NCBI GenBank assembly: GCA_023079485.1
Contig: CM041084.1
Span: 35,376,609-35,440,608, forward strand
DNA from: Archilochus colubris
Taxonomy: Eukaryota > Chordata > Aves > Apodiformes > Trochilidae
DNA: 64,000 bases
Direction of reading: 5' to 3'
Position 1 is the stretch's first letter. Every line of letters begins with the position of its first letter. Both the position numbers and the translations under genes were made by a program. Of the stretch, positions 58,193 to 64,000 are shown in pieces. The notes under the pieces are model-generated. The model had not been told where the DNA came from. It searched no databases and saw only the letters and a program-made list of their open reading frames with translations.

Positions 58193-61100
58193 TGAAAAAA
58201 TTAAGTGTTGCTGGTAATCTTCATATTTTTCTTTCCCTCTCACTGTTATTTATAACATTGTGTAACTAGGTCTGGCTGGGATCAACCCACCACACACTGA
58301 AAAAAAAAGATTTCTCTTAAAAGGTTTCTGCAAACAGCAGATATGCCATGAATACTAGTTTGGAAAAATATTTAAATGCTGAGCTCAAATGTAGTGATTC
58401 ACGATGAGTGGGAGGCCCTGTGTTTTCCAAATAGTGGATGTTCTGTCTCCCCCCCAAGTGCCTATTATTTCAGCTGAGTACTCTGTACTTTGTCTTAAAT
58501 ACAACTGCTCAGTGTTGTGTTTCATCAAACAGTGGCTACAGTTCCATTCAGAAACCATTATACACGATGTGATTTAATATATGCTGTTTCTGAAGTGTTT
58601 GGGAATCTGTCAGCTGAACTGCTAATTACTTGGAGAGTTTTTTCTTGTTTTCATTCTCTGCAAGCTTTGGACAGCTGCATTAAACATTATAAAGTGCGTG
58701 CTTTTTAGTGAATTTGGGTCACTGTGTTAGTAAGAATCTCCTAGAAATGGCAATTTAAAAGGTACTTACTGGGAAGAATGTAGATACTTGGCTGAAGAGA
58801 GGGGTTGAGTTGTGGCTCTTCTGCTGAATTGTTTCCAAGAGAATTAGGCTGAGAGAAAATGCACCAAGGATGTAGACCTCATGCCTTTGAGAAAATGGCT
58901 TCTAATGGTGAAATGCTTTACCTTTCGTCTTCTTTCCCTCCCCCTTTGTCCCTTTCCTCCACCTTATTCCAAAGAAAATTCTCAATATACCTTTAACTGC
59001 ATGTAACTTTAAAAACTGATTCTAATTTTTATGTAACAGATATGAAATATTACTGATTTTAGTTACCTTTTATTTTTCTTCCTTTTTTGTACTGACTCTT
59101 TCACACAAAAATTTGCTTAGCTTCTTTTTTAATGCTGTGTGCTGTGTTCTGGAATCAGTTGGCAGCTGCATTTAGGAAACCTGCACATAATTATTTGGGG
59201 TTTTTTGTCTTTACAAAATAGGTTGTTCTGTTTATTATTGCAATAATTTTTTTTTCTAACCACTTCCTAGAGTAGGCTTATGTTATATATCATGTTAGTA
59301 AGCTAGGTGATTTTGCAATAGCTGCTGAACTGTGTTTGATGAAGATGGGCAGTTTTAGTGCTCAAATTGGGTACTTAAATATCACATGCACTATAAAAGC
59401 AGGCACTCTGTGTTCATTGTGAAGATCATTAGACTGCCCTTGTCATAAAGCAGTGAATTTTACTGCAACTGTTGGCTACAGATGTGCATTAAATTACTTC
59501 TGCAACATCTTTGATACTGTATGAGATCAAATAATAGTGTGATAAAAAAAAAAAAAGAAATTAAAGCAAACTTAGGCATGGCTTGTCATATCACCTACTC
59601 ACCATGTTGTTAGAGCCTCATCCAGTTACAGTGAGAAAGCCTGCAGTAAGGTGCTGTGGTTGAGGGGAGGTGCTGTGTGGTCTTATTTTCAGGTATTTCC
59701 TTGGCTGAAATGGGTAGTCACTGACTTATGGAGTGATTGGGGTCTGGAGCTTCTACCTGGTGTTCTTCAAAGGTGCAGGTCCTTGTGTGCTACCTTCAAC
59801 CTCTCAGGACGAGGATGGAGCTGCCCTCCATGCTTCTGATGGACCTATGGTGTATAAACATGAAGGGAAACTTTGTGTGGTAGACAATGAAGAAGCAGCA
59901 GGATCTGCCTCCTGGGAATGTGGGCATTCCTCTGAGAGGGAAAAATTCAGCGTTTGGTGTGTGGATTGTTGGTAGATTTTGCATTTGGGGTCACCCCAGT
60001 GAAATGTTTATGGAGTAATTGCATCAGGGACTTTCACTTCCCAGACAAATGTTCTAAAAATGTGTCATTCTGCCACTTCCTCTTGTTACCATTATCTTTG
60101 CAAAGAAACATCCGGTGTCTCAAAAGGAGTACTTCAGAGGGATAAATGCAGATAAAAACCTTAATCTTAAAATGCTTCGGTAGCATCTAACCACTGCATC
60201 AAAGCTGCAGATAGCTGCTATAGTCATGGAAAGAGGCAGGATTCCAGACACAAAATATACACTGGCGAGTATCAGGATCATTTTGTCTTGGCAGATGGAA
60301 GGACTCTCTTGCACAGTGCTCCACCTGCAGCCCCTCAGTTCCCACCTCAGGGTGATGGCAGACCCCAGCCTTGGGCTCTGCATTTCTCCCTGAAGTGTTA
60401 CAATTTCCACTGAATCTAGCAATATCTAAACTTCTTGGTAACTCTGAGATTTAATGTTTTTGTATTGCTTCCCCCTATGGTGTCTTCTGAAACATGGCTC
60501 ATGTGGGCATACACAGGTTGTAAAGTTCATTTGCTGCATTCTTTAATATATGTGTAAAAGCCATGCACTATTCATTGTTCCCTTTATAATCCTGATCTTC
60601 ATGTTATCAAAGCTTAGTTTGAACTACACCACTGTCCCTGTTAGTACCCATGGTTATTAGAACAGCACTCCGATTTTATGATCAAGTTGAATGTTTTAAA
60701 AACTTTACTGTTCAGAAATTATATGTATATCTTTCAAGTTCTGATTCAAGATTCTTTGTTACCTCCAGAAATCTGTTTGTAGATATCTAGCACTGTCTTA
60801 GACATAGAACTATTCCTTTGTCTGTACCTTGAGAGGAATTAAAAAAACAAACAAACAAAAACCCCTCATACAATATAAATACTCTTCCCTACTTGCTCTT
60901 TTAAGCTGTTTTCTCCAGCTCTCTTTGTCTCCTAAGTGCCATAGTTGTCAGCGGGGAGTGTTTCTGGTTTTTAAACTGCTAGATACTTTGCTTTCTGCTG
61001 CTAATTCCTGGATAAATTAAGCTCTTTGTGTTGTCACCTGTAATGTATATTAGCAGTTTCACGACAGTTCTGTCTGGGGTCTATTCTGTTTCTCAGAGAA

Positions 61101-62051
61101 GCTTGCATCTTGGAGGTGGCACAGGTGGTTTTAGGAAATGTACTGATGAGAGTTTTCATTTGGGTTTCAGGGATGAAGTCTTTTGGAAGGACAGGTTACT
61201 TCAGGGGAAGTCCTGAGTTACGATGACATTACTTCTTAAAATCTGAAGATTGACATGGTCTAGATTGTGTGAAAGATCCTAGAATGACTCTGAACATTGT
61301 TTCAGCACAAAAATTATAGCTTCTGCTGTGGACAGAATTATGCATCTGTACTACTGTAGGGCCAGTCTTGCTTCTAGCATCTTGAACAGCATTTAGGACT
61401 CTGTAAGTCTCTTGAATGCCAACAAGTCACTCCTTTGTTCATTCTGATGCATACACTTTCCTGATGTGCCAGTCTTTTTGGTTCAAGATAGACTTAATGC
61501 CAGGAGAGACCTGCCCCATGTTCATGAATGTGAATTTTCACTCTCAGAGTGAAATCTTCCACATCATGTAGCAGAATATATCTGCCTCCTTCTCCATGCC
61601 AGACTGTACCTTTCAGCCTTACAAAGCTGTTTCATACAGTTCGTGCACACTCATTACATTCTCAGCTTATGAGTGAGAGTTTATTTTCTGGTTTTTTTTC
61701 AGATGGAGGCATGAGTCAGACGGGTTGACAATTCTGGACACTGTCTTTGGGAAAATATTCTTTAATCTCTTCTGGTTTATGCAGATTGATTGTGACTGCT
61801 GTGTGTGTCAGGACAGGGACTTGCCTAGGCAATCTGTAGCTCAGTATCACTGATCTCTGGAGGAGCAAAAACTTAGGGTGTTTCAGAGTTCAGAGCTGTA
61901 AGAAACTCACAAGAGTATTTTAACTCTTGTCACATTCAGACAGTGACATCTACCTCCAGCAGATTTCTGTGAATAAGCCAAGTGGTAAAATCTCTTTATC
62001 CTGTAGAAATGCAGGATACAGTTGAACTGGCTTCAAATTCATTTGGCAGGC

Positions 62052-62708
62052 AAGCAAAAGGAAGCTGAACATGAGCCAACAGTGTGCCCAGGTGGCCAAG
62101 AAGACCAATGGCATCCTGGCCGGTATCAGGAACAGCATGGCCAGCAGGTCCAAGGAAGTGATTCTGCCCCTGTACTCAGTGCTGGTGAGGCCACACCTTG
62201 AGTCCTGTGTCCAGTTCGGGGCCCCTCAGTTCAGGAAGGATATCGAGGTCCTGGAGTGGGTCCAGAGAAGAGCAACTAGGCTGGTGAAGGGACTCGAGCA
62301 CAGACCCTGTGAGGAGAGGCTGAGGGAGCTGGGGCTGTTCAGCCTGGAGAAGAGGAGGCTCCGAGGAGACCTCATCACTCTCTACAACTCCCTGAAAGGA
62401 GGGTGTAGCCAGGTGGGGGTTGGGCTCTTTTCCCAGACTGTCAACAAGACAACAGGGCACGGTCTTAAGTTGTGCCAGGGGAGGTTTAGGTTGGACATTA
62501 GAAAGAATTTCTTTACGGAGAGAGTGATCAGATATTGGAATGGGCTGCCCAGGGAAGTAGTGGATTCTCCATCCCTGGAGATATTTCAAAAGAGACTGGA
62601 TGTGGCACTCAGTGCCATGGTCTGGTAACTGCAGCAGTAGTGCATCAAGGGTCGGACTTGATGATCTCTGAGGTCCCTTCCAACCCAGCCAATTCTATGA
62701 TTCTATGA
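62052..62708 (+). mobile_element. CR1 LINE, 5'-truncated, about 657 bp
   Basis: Contains the C-terminal part of CR1 ORF2, the short 3'UTR (GGACTTGATGATCTCTGAGG, CCCTTCCAACCCAGCC) and the AATTCTATGATTCTATGA octamer tail. It is the least decayed CR1 here. CR1 retrotransposes by target-primed reverse transcription and is usually 5' truncated like this. Its orientation is the same as PLCL2. Confidence 0.95.
62071..62628 (+). pseudogene. CR1 ORF2 C-terminal fragment (open, 185 codons)
   Basis: Open from ATG to the natural ORF2 stop, with the family's conserved runs: [72 protein letters not shown] and [12 protein letters not shown]. This is the region after the reverse-transcriptase core; the endonuclease and RT catalytic motifs (YADD-type) are missing through 5' truncation, so it cannot mobilise. 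The frame continues upstream as K-L-N before the Met, so this ATG is internal to the ancestral ORF. There is no promoter and expression is not expected. Confidence 0.93.
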
Positions 62709-64000
62709 AAAGAGTCTTGCAGGTGTAGTTTGAATTATTCCTCTGATCTGCATGTGTAAACTTAAGTCCAGTAACTAGAGTTGGGAATGAAGTTGCCTTG
62801 ATATGGACCTATTTGCTTTACATCAAATGACATCAAGAAATGGCATATATTTTTCTCCTGTGACATTCAGTGTCTTAGATTAGGCCCAATCCTTATCATA
62901 GAGAAAAGCATAGACCTTCTGTCTGTTTCATAAATACTGATTATTGTCAGGCAAGATAATACTTCCCAGTCCTTGACAGGTTTGTTATCTATCTGATTTC
63001 TCTCTGAAGAGTTCACGAACTATATTCCCCTCCTAGATCTGTGACTGGGAAATCTGGAGCATTACGAAGTTTCATCATACTTCATTCCAGGCACTAAAAT
63101 ACTGGATAGGAATATCATTGTTCCTTTCTGTGGGGCTGTCCCTGGCCACTGTTTCAGGTCAAGAGATGTGGTTGGACAGGTAGCCAGACAAGAAGCCAGG
63201 CTTTAAATAGAATTAAAATCTTTGTAAACAAAAGTCACGTTCGCATTTTTTTTTTAAAAGCTAAGTAAATTTGCTTGAAAGCAGATTTTCTTGAAAGCAA
63301 TCCTCGTGGCCAAACTACACGTAATGAAATTCCAAGAGTCAGCTCTGTACAGTATCCAGTGCAGGTGTTTGTTACAGAGTTAAAAAGTAAACAATCCTCT
63401 GTAAGGTTATTCCCTTCCATGGGTCTCTCGAGAGCTTTGGTAGAGCAAATTCTGCTGTCATTAAAGGAACAAGAATCCTATGACTGATTAATTTTCTAAA
63501 GCACAGGACAGCAAATATTAAGTCTGCTTACTTTACTAATCATTGTTTTCAACGAAAAGCTTTTTGGGTGCTTATAAATTGAATTACAAAACCAGAATTC
63601 TGCATTTTTGGTTTAATGAAATTAAGTACACAGAACACATGCCCTGAACTGGAAATGCATTCTGTAATGGATGGTTTTTATTTGAACATCTGTTCAGTGT
63701 GTAGCAGTCAAAGTTTTGTTTCCCCTTTCCTTTCTGCCACATAAGCAATGCTGATTTGCTCTGGAACATACTTCAGATAGAAGTCTATTAGAGGGAAAAT
63801 CACATTCTTTTTGTATAAAGCTGGAGAAGTAATTTTTTGAGCCATGCTGAAATAGAAGAACATTTCCTAACAGGGATTCCAGAATAAAAAAGATTATTTC
63901 ATGAAAACATTGTTTCTGACTAAAAGCTAGCTTAGCAACACACAAGACAAAAACAAAAGCAAAACAAACTATTTGCAACATTTTTTATGTCTCAGAAAAT

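Larger units (their letters stand above)
16454..64000 (+). other. PLCL2: PLCL2 intron 1 (incomplete, runs off the right edge)
   Basis: Begins with GTAAGAGC, a near-consensus donor. No frame in the remaining 47.5 kb encodes the PH, EF-hand or X/Y domains, so the acceptor lies beyond 64000. Mammalian PLCL2 also has a very long first intron. Apart from the separately listed repeats, the segments 16.5-22.3, 22.4-26.9, 27.3-32.9, 33.5-38.3, 38.6-42.2, 43.6-51.6, 51.8-62.0 and 62.7-64.0 kb are AT-rich sequence in which I see no exon or RNA gene. Mammals use an alternative first exon for a shorter isoform lacking the N-tail; it could lie here, but I cannot identify it. Confidence 0.8.

Noticed and set aside
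62176..62589. 137-codon minus-strand frame
   Set aside because: Antisense shadow of the CR1 ORF2 C-terminal coding sequence.
1..64000. CRISPR arrays, operons, bacterial or phage genes
   Set aside because: No regularly spaced repeats or prokaryotic coding density; CR1s and a spliced CpG-island gene show a vertebrate genome.

Overview
The window is vertebrate nuclear DNA, almost certainly from a bird. It carries several CR1 LINE 3' ends that finish in ATTCTATG-type octamers instead of a poly-A tail, and a solo LTR of the avian ERVL type. There are no Alu, L1 or B-type SINEs. Gene density is very low. There is one sharp GC/CpG-rich block at about 14.27-16.47 kb in otherwise AT-rich sequence. 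I cannot name the species. A neoavian bird is plausible, but that is inference.

The only protein-coding exon I can defend is the first coding exon of PLCL2 (phospholipase C-like 2, PRIP2), + strand, 16139-16453: 105 codons ending in a consensus splice donor (AAG|GTAAGA). The CpG island around it holds an inverted CCAAT box, GC boxes, a long GC-rich 5' leader with at least two upstream ORFs, and a possible 5'UTR intron. From 16454 to the right edge is PLCL2 intron 1. The large second exon (PH/EF/X-Y domains) is not in the window. From 1 to about 14.23 kb is the upstream intergenic flank, with no recognisable gene.

Mobile DNA gives most of the remaining structure. There are CR1 3' ends at about 22.3 kb (-, old), 38.3 kb (-), 51.7 kb (+) and 62.05-62.7 kb (+, with a 185-codon open ORF2 C-terminus). 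An ERVL-type solo LTR lies at 32.9-33.45 kb (-). A 227-bp inverted duplication with CR1-tail sequence in its arms is at 42.26-42.48 kb.

The most unusual feature is a set of three related fold-back elements at 12311-12741, 26908-27310 and 43460-43581. Each starts TGTAGTG and ends CACTACA. Each is flanked by a 6-bp target-site duplication (catgta, tcagga, and cctggg/cttggg). Their interiors look like LTR sequence: both longer copies have GGGGGCCAATAAAAGGTGA at a matching offset of about 120-127 bp from one end, and the first has a primer-binding-site-like motif. The terminal U3-like segment is repeated in inverse at the far end, with a different internal junction in each copy. The second carries a 74-nt tRNA-like sequence between its arms. 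A plausible reading is palindromic, class II ERV-derived reverse transcripts integrated through two U3 ends. A long-TIR DNA transposon is the main alternative.
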